Below, piece by piece: positions 12,653 through 22,992 of a DNA stretch of 64,000 bases (position 1 is its first letter; the number at the start of each line of letters is the position of its first letter). Both the position numbers and the translations under genes were made by a program. The notes beneath the pieces were generated by a model. That model searched no databases. It saw nothing but the letters and a program-made list of their open reading frames with translations, and was not told where the DNA came from. Source of the stretch: Glebionis coronaria (Eukaryota > Streptophyta > Magnoliopsida > Asterales > Asteraceae); NCBI GenBank assembly GCA_025667525.1, contig CM046876.1, positions 482,008,557-482,072,556 of the forward strand, written 5' to 3'.

Positions 12653-15163
12653 ATGGTTGAATCTTAGGATTTGCATTTTTTTATCTTTTGATTTGGTGGT
12701 AAAAATCCTTTCTTTTCTTATTTTTTATCAATCTTTTCATCATTCAATCAAATTTTTTATCAATTTTTATAAATCTTATCAAATTTTTTTTTTAATAAAG
12801 TTATCAAGTTTTTTATCAATTTTCCTTTTTTTATTAGTTTTATTTTTACGTGTGTTGATTTTTTTTTTATTGTTTTTTATAATCAATTTTTTAAATAATC
12901 AGTTTTTTTTTAAAATTTTCGTATCAATCAGTTTTGTTTTTTATTAATGGATCTGTAACTCATATCAATTTTTTTTTTAATCAGTCACTTTATAATTATT
13001 TTTTTTAATCAATTTTTTTATCAGTCTTCTTTTTCATTTTTGTCCATTGGTCCAAAGTCTCAGATTTTTTTTGTCCAAAACTGTTAACCTGTCCAGATCT
13101 ATCCCGTTTTCTGTCCTATCTGTTAACCTGTCCAAACGGTCCATATCCCATCAATCCGTCCAAATAAGCCATATTTTTTTTTCCATCCAGTCTATCAATT
13201 ATTTTTGAGTTCGTGCGATTTATTTTTTCGAATAAGCCATATTTTCCGTATATTCATCCACGAGTCTCATTATTTGAGATTTTAAATTTGTGGGGAATGG
13301 GAGATGATAGAGTTGAAGCAAGTATAAAAGGGCTAGATAAACTTCATGACGATTACTTGTGGCTAAACCTTTCTCTTCCTTTGCCTCTCAATTTCTTCGC
13401 ATGTATATATGTTAATAAATAATCAAGAACGGTTTTAATCGGTTTGTAGTCTCTTATGCATTTTTTCTAATCATTAATGGTTGGTATAAGTACGTCTTAA
13501 GATTCTAAGTTAGAACGTTTTATGTGTACTAGACTTATGTCATGCTTAATACTTAGCGGGTGTTTTTCTTTCTATTCTTTTCAACTTTCTTTGTGAGGAA
13601 TAAAGAAAAATAAGAGCGGCTTACAAAAAAATGAGTGGCTAGAAAAAAAAGAAAAAAAAGAAAAAGAAAAAAAATAATTATACAAGAGTCCCAAGAGGGG
13701 CAGTGAAGTGTTAATTATAGTAACTATTAGATTCCATTATTACCTTGACGGGTTGCGGGGATTTAATAGTTGCTCCAATCCAATATTACCTTGACGGGTT
13801 GCGGGATTGAAGATCCAAAGTCTCAAAAAGGCGGAGGATGTAAATTATTGCGTGAGTTTTATTTTTCTTTCCTTAGCGAATGTGTAGCTACTTATTAATG
13901 CATGACATGAGGATATTACACATAAGGCGAATGACTTATTACTCTTGAAACGGACTTATATTAATTGTGAGCGGTTTTTCAAGTAATGGATGAGAGGATT
14001 ACTAGGATTAAAACTGTGCTTCCTTATTTTTGGATTTTACATTTCTTATATTTCACGCTTCAAATGATGACAAATTTGCCTTCAAGCAATTTTCTCAAAT
14101 AATAACCGGTTCCACATTTAATTGTCATGGATAAGTTAATGCACTTTTTACTTGTGAATACAATGATCTCATTTTTAAGCTTGGTATGGGGAAAGTGAAA
14201 CTTGAGGGTGATAAGTGTCCATGGTACCAAAACCTTAATTTAAGTCATTGATTTTTTTTATGAGTTTTTCCATCAAAACCGTTTATGAAAAAAATAAAAA
14301 ATATATAAATAGAATTGTTCTTCTTTGCATTGCATTGTACAAAATCAAAATCATGCATCATATAGTGTAGAGTAGTGTAAAAGCATTCCATTTTGGCCAA
14401 GGTGGGTTAATTATGAGGAAAATATAAATTTGTGCTTTAAAATATAGCATTGCATGAGGTCATGGCAATGTTCAAGTGTAGGGGATTTGATATGAGCAAA
14501 ATCTCATATCAATTAATCAACAAATCACCCTAAAACACATAGAAAATACCTAACTTTTGTGCTATAAAGCAGTATTATGTGGTATGTTTTGTGTTTGTGC
14601 TTAAATAGGTAACAAGGATACAATTTTAAGCAAACAAGAGGAAATTAAGCTCATTTATGATGAAAATACAAGAGAAGGATAAAAAATGACAAGCCATTTA
14701 AAGATGAAGGGCCTATCTTGACAATATTCAAAAGTTGAGGGACTTAAATGCAAACTTTGGAAAAGTCAAGATTAAAGTCAAACTTGGTCAAACTTCAAGT
14801 CAACAAAGTCAAGGGACTCAAATAAACAAGATTCCAAGTCAAAGGACCTAAATTGTCAAAAGAATGAAGAAAGGAGCTCATTTGAATAATCTGTTAAAGA
14901 AAGGGGCTGAAATTGTCAACTTTACAAATACTTTGTGCTTGATCCGTGTGAATACACTCTCAACCAATCAGAAGGCTAGAAAAATGGTTTTGGATTGCCA
15001 CCTAATGTGTCAGCTGGCCACTAACAGATACTTTTTATTTAAATAAATAAAGCTGAGTGGGGCGCATCTAATATTCATTGACCAATCACAAACAGCCAGC
15101 CAATATTCATGATATCCAAAACGGATAATGATCCGTGTGAGAGGCCAGTATTCAATGAAATGA

Positions 15164-15175
15164 TGACACGTGTCA
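15164..15175. promoter_or_regulatory. Palindromic G-box in Athila LTR
   Basis: TGACACGTGTCA, a perfect 12-bp palindrome with a CACGTG core, about 250 bp upstream of the LTR TATA box. The same motif is at 20404-20415 and 31883-31894 in the young Athila. Confidence 0.6.
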
Positions 15176-15425
15176 TCTTCTCCAAGAACGAGCTCAGAAT
15201 CAAAGATGAGCTACACGGCATTTCAAGATATACTTTCTACATGAAAAAGACTCAGAATAAGAAGACAAATTCACCTACACAACTTAATTAGACTGAAGAT
15301 CAAAGGATTTAAAAACCCCTTTTGTGTTCTTAGAGACAAATCCACAATTCACCAGTTCTTGACACTTGGCATCTCCCCATTGGATGAGACACGTCAACCA
15401 CTCCAACAACTCATCATCAACTCTC

Positions 15426-15433
15426 TATAAATA
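15426..15433 (+). promoter_or_regulatory. LTR TATA box
   Basis: TATAAATA about 940 bp into the LTR, at the corresponding place to the TATA boxes of the other Athila LTRs. It probably sets the U3/R boundary about 30 bp downstream. Confidence 0.6.
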
Positions 15434-17555
15434 GCAGCTAGTTACTTCATTTTTAGTGTGTAGTTAAGTGTGAAAAACACACACTTGTAATTTTCTCTCC
15501 CAATTTCTAGTTTACATTTCATAGCTAGCTTATCTCAAGTGTTTGACACACACTTGAGAGGTAGTTATTCAGTTAGATTCTGTAACCACTTTTCCCTCCT
15601 AAATCAATAAAAGCACAAAAATATTCATCTCATACTCTTATCTTCATTTACTCTACTTAATCCTGCATTTCTGTTAATGCTTTGTGATGTCATTGATCAT
15701 AACTGATCAATGAAGTGTTTCTGAGTTGTTTTGGAAGCTATCCAGTTTGATTCAGCCTAGCAGTTCACTCCAGTTCCTATTGTAGCAGTTTAGTAGCAGA
15801 TCTTGTTGATTTGATCCAGAAATGGTGTATGGAGGTGATATGGTTGTAGATTGTAGCTGAATTGGGTTTGAAGGAAGTAGTATTAGAGAGTACAGCACTC
15901 CTCTACTCCATCAACGGAGGCTTCTAGCTAAAAGGTTTCACAAATCTGATTTTGGTTCCCCTGAATTGCTATGCATGCTAAATTCCTAGTTTAAACATTA
16001 CTTGCTGAAATGATCAAGTGTTTAGCTTTGTTCTAGCTTAATTGAGTAATCTTGTAGCTTAAATTTGAGTTTGCTTGATTTCGGATTTCATTTTCATTAG
16101 TAAAAAGTCATAGAGTGCATTTTGTTATTAGGTGTGTTTGCAAAGTTGAATTCAGTCCATTCTACTCTCATTTCATTCACTAAACAAGACTTGATAGCAG
16201 TCATAGCCTGATTCACTCTTGTACTCCAAATTGCTTTGTAAAAGTTGATAACAATTTTCTGAAATGGTGTTTGGATTTGCCTAGTTTTTGTGATTCAAGA
16301 TTGATAAATTCTGTGATAAGTGTTCATTTACATTTAGTAACATAGTGGTAACACATTTGTTCAGTTTTGAAGTCAAATAATTGGTCAAAAAGGCAATTGG
16401 TTAGAAAAAAGTTTGGGTCAAGTATTTTCATCAGTTTATTCAGAAAACTTGCTAGATTCAAATCAATGCCATGTCTTCATTACTTTACCATTTTGCTTGA
16501 AGCCAGCTCTCAGTTGAAGTTTAACATCCAAAGATTAAGTTTGTAAAAGGAAATTCTACAGTATCTAGTTTTCATTGAGAAATCAGCTTTTTAATAAGCT
16601 CAATAGCATTTGCAAGTTTCTGTAATAAGATCCAAACTGTTTTCTTGAATCTCCATTTCTACTTCATAAATGTGCTCATTTTCTTTCACAAACCTTGTTA
16701 CAAACATGTCATGAGTGAGTTTTGAAATTTCAGCTTATTGAAAAATCTGGTCAACGTTGGTCAAATAAGCTCTTTTCAGCTTAAAATCAGTTTCCAGCTT
16801 ATCTAGTTAATCATTTTCAAATTGGAAAGACATTCCATACTCCTTGTCAGCTGTTTAACAAGATTGAGCATTAAAATCTAACTGTGGAAGTCTGAATTTT
16901 GAGTTTGCTTAAAGTTGGCTTATTTGAATAAGCTAATTTGAGTTTCACTAGCTTTTAAGCAGATTCCTTTTGCATACCTAGCTATTTTTCCATTTTAAGC
17001 CTTTAAAAACAAACTAGAGCTTAATTGGTCCATTAATAAGCTCATACGAGCTTATTCATTTAGTTGTGCCCGTTTTTGGAAAACTTTACAAGTTAATTGC
17101 TCTTTGGTCCTTCTTGTTTGTAACAGTGTTCATTTGTTGCTAAACTTGCTTAAATTTAGGGTTTGCTAGATTTCAGTCCCTAAAGTTTCAAATTTTTGTC
17201 ATATTCAGTTAGGAAGTTTGTTAATTGGTTAAAAAGTGGTTACTAGTTTGTTAGAATTTACACTTTTAGTCCTTATAGTTTCTGAAATTTACATTCTAGT
17301 CCTTTAACTTTAACTTAGTTTACATTTCAAGCACATTTACTTTCAAGCATTTAATTTTGTACTTTTGTGAATATTACTTGGTATTTGCAAAGTGTTTTAC
17401 GGATACGTAGTTTAATATTTTCACTCTTTTTACGTGTTGATTGAAATAGACATAGACTTCCAAATACCCTAACAACCAAGAACAATTAAATATTTGAGAT
17501 TTTTAAGACTTTCAATTTGTCAAGAATCGAGAGAAAACGAACTTCAAAATACTCA

Positions 17556-17970
17556 ATATCAACCATTTCTCAGTAAACTACAGTAATTTTTGAACATCAT
17601 CTATCACCATATACGACAACCACCAGCAGTCTGCCACCACCACCGACGTCCTCACCGACCTCCTAACCACCATGCAACAATCGTAACACTTCAAAAACAC
17701 CACCAAACCACTCCTCAACCACGCGGATCTGCCGAAGAGGATAGGTTGACCACAAGCCCATCGGGCCTACCACCACGAATTAACCACACTAGTCCTCAAC
17801 CATCATGAATTAACAAACACTTCAAGAACATCACTACACCACTCATCAACTACTCACCATGAATCTATCGGATCTTGAAGAGGTAAAGTAGTGATGTCGT
17901 GGTTTGAAACCCACAAAGATTAAACAAGAAAAAAAAAGTTTAGCTCTTGTTCATGTTTCAAAGAAAAACT
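17556..17970. other. Spacer between the two Athila elements
   Basis: CCA/CAC-rich sequence with one 72-codon His/Pro-rich plus-strand ORF (17590-17808) that matches nothing I recognise. It continues across the young Athila at 32503. Nothing else is seen in it. Confidence 0.5.
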
Positions 17971-17975
17971 ATTGG
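17971..17975. repeat. Target site duplication ATTGG (left)
   Basis: ATTGG directly before the LTR terminus TGAAATGTG; the identical pentamer follows the other LTR at 32498-32502. Confidence 0.9.
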
Positions 17976-20900
17976 TGAAATGTGTATAATGCAAGTTTGT
18001 TTTCTCAGTTCTTAACCAATAGAAAGTCCAATCAATATCAGATTTATTATTGTTCTTGGTTGTTCAAGCTTGCTTGGTAATCTATTGCTAATTCAAACAA
18101 CACTAATTAAAAATGAAAAATATAAAACTACTTACGTAAAACAAGTTGCAAATACCAAATTTTATTCAAGTAAAAGTCTAAAATGCAAAATATAAAACTA
18201 ACAGGACTGAAAATGTAAATTCTATGAAATGTAAATGCTTGAAATGTAAGTTCTATCAACTATAGGGACTAAAAATGTAAAACAGTTAACTATAAGGACC
18301 AAACTTGTAAAACTGATAACAAACTAACCAAATAGTAACAAACTAACAAACTTGATAACTGAAATTTAACAAACTTCAAAGTCCAGGGACTAACTCTATG
18401 CAAACCCTAAAAACTTGGAAGTTTAGCCAAGTTTACCAAACTGAATGAAATGAAGGGACTAAAGTGCAATTAAACTAAAGTTTTAACTAAAAACGGGACA
18501 AAGGGAAGAATAAGCTCGTTTGAGCTTATTATTCAACCAAATAAGCTGAAACCACTTGCAAAACTCTTCTAATTCAATTTAAGCAACGTGTGTTCAAAGA
18601 TTTAAGCTAAAAGTCAAAAATAAGCAAATGAGTGCTTATTGATAAGCACAAAATAAGCTACAGCTTATTCCAAACAGTCACAACTTGATTTTTGTGATTA
18701 AACTGATTAAGCACTTGGTTTAAAGAAGGGGAAATCAAACTAGAACCATTTTCATCCAGTAATAAATGAGAAATCTGAAATAAGCTCTTTTGAGCTTATG
18801 TTGACCAAGTTTGACCAACTTTTTGCAAAAAGCTCAAAATTTCAAAACTTAATATTCAACACTTTCTAAATGGATTTGTGAAAGAAAACAACAACTTTTG
18901 TGAAGTAGATTAAGAGAACCAAGAAATCAGTAGGCACTTTACATCAGAGAATGACAAATGCTCAGTTATTGACCAATAAGCTATTTTCTAGCTTAATTCC
19001 TAAAACTGTAGATTTTCCTTTTTAGAAACTGAAAGTTTATGATGTAAGCTAGAACTAGAAACAAGTTTGAGCAAATTTCATCAAGTAATGAAAGAGAATT
19101 CAGCAATTGAAAGTAACAAGTTTACCAAACTAAAGCTGAAATAAGAATGACCCAAACTTTTTGTTAGCCAATTGCCTGTTTGACTATTATTTTGACTTGC
19201 AAATGACTTAGAACTACTTGTTAACACCTAATGACTAGAAATGAACTCTAAAACACAAAATATCAACACTTGAAATCTACTTTTAAGCTTCTACCAAACA
19301 CTCCTTAATCTGTTATGAAAAAGATTTTACAAAGACTTATTGAGCTTTGGTTTGAACTGATTAAAAAGCTTTAGCAAACTAATTTCAATGGACAAAATGA
19401 AGTGTTTAAAAGCTGTAAACAAACAACAATCAAGGCTAGAACTGAAAGTAAGCTATGAGGCTAACAAGTAACTGAATGTATGCAGAAACTACAAATCAGA
19501 TTACAAGAATGCAAGAACTGAACTTCTATCACTTAGATCTCTATCAAACAACAGCAACTAACAAATATATCATATAGCCATCAAGATTAAACTAGAGAAT
19601 TGAGCATGCAATTGACTGATTTAGAGGAACAAAAATCAAGAGCTATAGAACCTAATGAAGAGATCCTTTGGGAAGAAGAGGAGCGCTGAGCTCTCTTGCA
19701 CTAGTGATACCACCACCTATCACTAGTAATCAACTAAAATCATTCAACAATCAACTGCAATTCATCTGGAATCAACATTCTGCTACAAATCTTCAAGAAC
19801 AATGGAAAAACTTGAATTCTGATCAAACAGCTTCTAAACTTCACCAATGTTAGCTATGATCAATGGTTGATCATAACAAACATCAAACAGCAACAAGTAT
19901 ATCCAATAGCAACAAGAATCAACAGGAATTTGAAGAACAGAATTTGGCGGGAAAAGGAAATTTGAAATTTATTGAGTGAAATCAGTTACAAAAGTGGTTA
20001 CAAGCTACTAACTAACTAACTGACTCAAGAGTTTGTCAGACTCTTGAGTAGTTAGGGGAAAAGTGAGGGAAAAATGGAAAGGAAAGATTTAACTATGTGT
20101 TTTACAAAATTAAGCTACAATGAGAAATAAGGTACAAGCTATCTATTTATAGGCAAGAATTGAGAGTTTGTTGGAGTTGTGACGTGTCAGAACCAATAAC
20201 AACTTGCCACGTGGAAAAATTCTGCATTTGCTCTTTGAAGGTGATGAACTAATTTGGGTGTTTTTGATTGAGTGAATGATTTGTTAATTGGATTGCACCA
20301 TTGAATTCCTCTCTTCAAAACGAGCAAGTTTGGTGTTTTGATCTTCTCATGAAACGGCTTCAATCAAAAACCCGATCCTGGAAATATTTCTTGTTAAAGA
20401 AGATGACACGTGTCATTCCCTGGTTGGCTTAAAACAAGTCACATGGATTGAAACTGTTGAGATATGATATTAAATGTGGCGGCAGTTAATGGGAAATTAA
20501 TGCTTGATCCGTGTTTATTATTTCCTTGCTTCTGATTGGTTTAGAGCTAAAGCACATGGATCATGTCTTGTAATATTTTCCAAACTTGGCAAAACAAGCC
20601 CCTTGACTTGGCAGATTCTTGTTTCAAGCTAGTATCTTCATTCCTTTGACATTTTTGGTCCTCTAACTTCCATAATTTGTACAAAATGGTCCTTTGACTG
20701 AGTTGACTTGATAGTTTGACCAGGTTTGACTTGAATCTTGACTTTTCATTATTTGCACTTCTAGTCCTTCAACTTTCACAACTTGTCAAGATAGGTCCTT
20801 GAACTTCAAAGTCTTGTCACTTTTGATCCTCTTTTGTCTTTTTCATCCATTTGAGCTTGGTTTTTCCTTGTTTGCTTGAAATTGTATCCTTTTACCTACA

Positions 20901-21018
20901 TAAGATCACACAAACACAACATACCACATAACACTGCTTTTCACAAGATAAATGGGTATTTTGCTTCATGTTTTAGGGTTATTTGTTGATAAAAGGATAT
21001 GAGTTTAAGCTCATATCA
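17976..21018 (-). repeat. 3' LTR of the young Athila
   Basis: On the minus strand it runs from TGATATGAGC (21018) to CACATTTCA (17976). It matches 29453-32497 almost base for base. It holds TATA (TATTTATA on plus, 20144-20151), a palindromic G-box (20404-20415) and CCACGTGG near 20206. Two long stretches of it carry repeated AAGCTTATT/AATAAGC words. The ORF at 19668, like its twin at 31147, is an LTR shadow. Confidence 0.95.
20144..20151 (-). promoter_or_regulatory. TATA box, 3' LTR
   Basis: TATAAATA on the minus strand, identically placed at 31623-31630 in the 5' LTR, which would drive the genomic transcript. Confidence 0.6.
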
Positions 21019-21032
21019 AATTCCCCTACACT
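21019..21032 (-). other. Polypurine tract
   Basis: On the minus strand AGTGTAGGGGAATT lies directly against the 3' LTR start, the expected place for plus-strand priming. Confidence 0.8.
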
Positions 21033-22992
21033 TGAGCATTGCCATGTCCTCATGTAATATTGTATTTCAAGGCTTTAAAAATTTACATTTCCCTCATAAT
21101 TAATCCACCTTGGCCATATGAGATGCATCTACACTACTCTAAACTAAATGATGCATGATTTTGACTTTTAATAATGCAATGAATCAAAATACAATTCTAT
21201 CTATATCTTTTTTGATTTTTCTTGAAATGGTTTTGATGGAAATAACTCATAAAGAATTCAATGACTTGGATTAGGGCTTGGATACCATGAACATTTATCA
21301 CCCTCAAGTTTCACTTTCCCCATACCAAGCTAATAAATGGGATCATTGCATTCACAAGTAAAAAGTGCATCAACTTATTCATGACAATTAAATGTGGAAC
21401 CGGTTATTATTTGAGCAAATTGCTTGTGGGCAAATTTGTCATTATTCAAGCGTGAAATATAAGAAATGTAAAATCCGAAAATAAGGAAGCACGGTTTTAA
21501 TCCTAGGTAATCTTCTCATCCATTACTTGAAAAACCGCTCACAATTAATATAAGTCCGTATTAAGAGTAATAAGTCATTCGCCTTATGTGTAAAATCCTC
21601 ATGTCATGCTTTCATAAGTAACTACACACTCGCTAAGGAAAGAAAAATAAAACTCACGCAATAATTTACATCCGCATCTTTTTGAGATTTTGGATCTTCA
21701 ACCCCGCAACCCGTCAAGGTAATATTGGATTGGAGCAATCTATTGAATCCCTGCAACCCGTCAAGGTAATATTGGAACTCAATAGTCACTATAATTAACA
21801 CCACACTGCCCCTCTTGGGAGTCTTGCATTATTTTTTTTTTCTTTTTCTTCTCTAGCCACTCATTTTTTTTTCATAAGCCGCTCTTATTTTTCTTTATTC
21901 CTCACCAAGAAATTTGCAAAGAAGAAAAGGAAAAACACCCGCTAAATATGGAGCATGACATAAGTCTAGTACACATAAAACGTGCTAACTTAGAATCTTA
22001 AGACGTACTCATATTAACCATGAATGATTAGCCAAAAATGCATAAGAGATTACGAACCAATTAAAACCGTACTTGATTATTTATTAACAATTATATACAA
22101 GCGAAGAAAATAGAGGTCAAGAAGAGAAGGGTTTAGCCACAAGTAATTGCCATGAAGTCTATCTAGCCCTTTTACACTTGCTTCAACTCTATCATTTCCC
22201 ATTCTCCACAAATTTAAAATTTCAAAGAATGAAATTGGTGGAAGCTTAGTCTAATAGACCAATGAAGGACTACATGGTTAAGGATACTAGCTAGAGAATG
22301 CTAAAATAAGCAAACTCGGGTTGAGTCAAAATATCCATGGCGGGCCTAATATGTCAAAGAAGTCTAAACTTGTTAAAACCATGTTTTATTATATTTTTCC
22401 TTTTTATATATTTTTGATGAAAAATAAAAGAAGAAATATATACAATGCAAATGTGTTATGCAAATAAAAAATGATTGATGCAAAAATCATGAATGCATAT
22501 TTTTGGTGGCCAAAGTAGATCAAAAATTTGAAAAATGTTTGAAAAAATTAATTTTCCATGTTATCATGCAAGACAATGACAAGTTCTAGGTAAGGTCACT
22601 TCGATAGAAGACCCCCCTACACTTAAGCTAAACATTGTCCTCAATGTTTAAGAGCATGGAAGTATAACAACTTCCCCTACACTTATGACAATGAATAGAC
22701 TTTGCTTAACCCAAGTTAAGGAAAGGACTACTATTAGTGAAATCATGTTGAAGCACAAAGTGTCAATGAAAATTCACTAAAGTAACGAAGTGAACCGGAT
22801 ACAAGGGCCTCCTCCATAAGCTCCAAAGCATGAGATGAGTGAGCAACCCTACAAACAAGCATGAAGACAAAAGAAGGTCTCCCCTACACTTATCTCCAAA
22901 TCCATGCCTTTATTTCTAACCTACAACACTCTAAACCTAGTTATACGATGCTTGAGTTAATGAGTCTCTAGCTCGACTCGTCCCTCAATGAA
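21033..22992 (-). other. Athila 3' non-coding region, no env
   Basis: About 2 kb between pol and the 3' LTR. The region where some Athila elements keep an env-like gene has no coding frame of length. Three more copies of the purine-rich box (CCCCTACACTT on plus) occur near 22613, 22673 and 22881. Two near-identical CAACCCGTCAAGGTAATATT units sit at about 21707 and 21752. Confidence 0.75.

Larger units (their letters stand above)
12198..13256 (+). mobile_element. Nested LTR-element-like insertion, TSD TCCAC
   Basis: A 1059-bp block is absent from the same place in the minus-strand Athila. It is flanked by TCCAC at 12193-12197 and 13257-13261 and has TG...CA ends (TGTTGGAAATGTG... to ...GTATATTCA). 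Inside are a second TGTTGGAAAT start at 12313, an LTR-like stretch to 12636 with a TATATATA box, a Met-type primer site at 12639-12652, then about 600 bp of very T-rich DNA without a coding frame. A purine-rich GGGGGAT precedes the inner LTR start. It resembles a small non-autonomous LTR element (TRIM/LARD-like, possibly Copia-derived), but the order of parts is not canonical. Confidence 0.6.
11431..14487 (+). other. Athila 3' non-coding region (with nested insertion)
   Basis: No env-like ORF is visible in any frame. The sequence aligns with 21019-22992 (minus) once the insertion at 12198-13256 is removed. It contains repeated purine-rich boxes AGTGTAGGGG at about 11558, 11760, 11818 and directly before the LTR (14475-14485). 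A purine-rich tract (AAAAAAGAAAAAG) lies near 13646-13672. Confidence 0.75.
7346..17555 (+). mobile_element. Decayed Athila-lineage Ty3/gypsy element, 5' truncated
   Basis: The coding part (protease to integrase, 7352-11430) is collinear with the intact Athila at 17976-32497 in the other orientation, and is followed by a shared non-coding 3' region and a 3' LTR (14488-17555). Gag, primer site and 5' LTR are missing on the left, where the Tekay-like LTR abuts. The simplest reading is that the Tekay-like element inserted into it. A nested element at 12198-13256 interrupts the 3' region. Many frameshifts and stops make it inactive. Confidence 0.9.
14488..17555 (+). repeat. 3' LTR of the decayed Athila (3.07 kb)
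   Basis: Starts TGATATGAG after AGTGTAGGGGATT and ends AAATACTCA at 17555. It is collinear with the inverse of the two LTRs at 17976-21018 and 29453-32497, though clearly diverged from them. The first 24 bases form a 9-bp inverted repeat (TGATATGAG / CTCATATCA). A TATA box (TATAAATA) is at 15426-15433 and a palindromic G-box at 15164-15175. The ORFs at 14864 and 15109 have no homology support. Confidence 0.85.

Noticed and set aside
12657..12947. Phe/Leu/Ile-rich 96-codon ORF that looks like a membrane protein
   Set aside because: It is translation of a poly-T-rich tract in a nested repeat, not a gene.
17590..17808. His/Pro-rich 72-codon ORF
   Set aside because: Low-complexity CCA/CAC composition explains it; no start context or homology.
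17976..17980. LTR start placed at TGTGTATAATG (17981)
   Set aside because: Both LTRs share TGAAA before it, and only a boundary at 17976/29453 gives a matching ATTGG target duplication.
21019..22992. Possible env-like gene of Athila
   Set aside because: Searched all frames for a membrane/glycoprotein-like ORF in both Athila copies; none is present.
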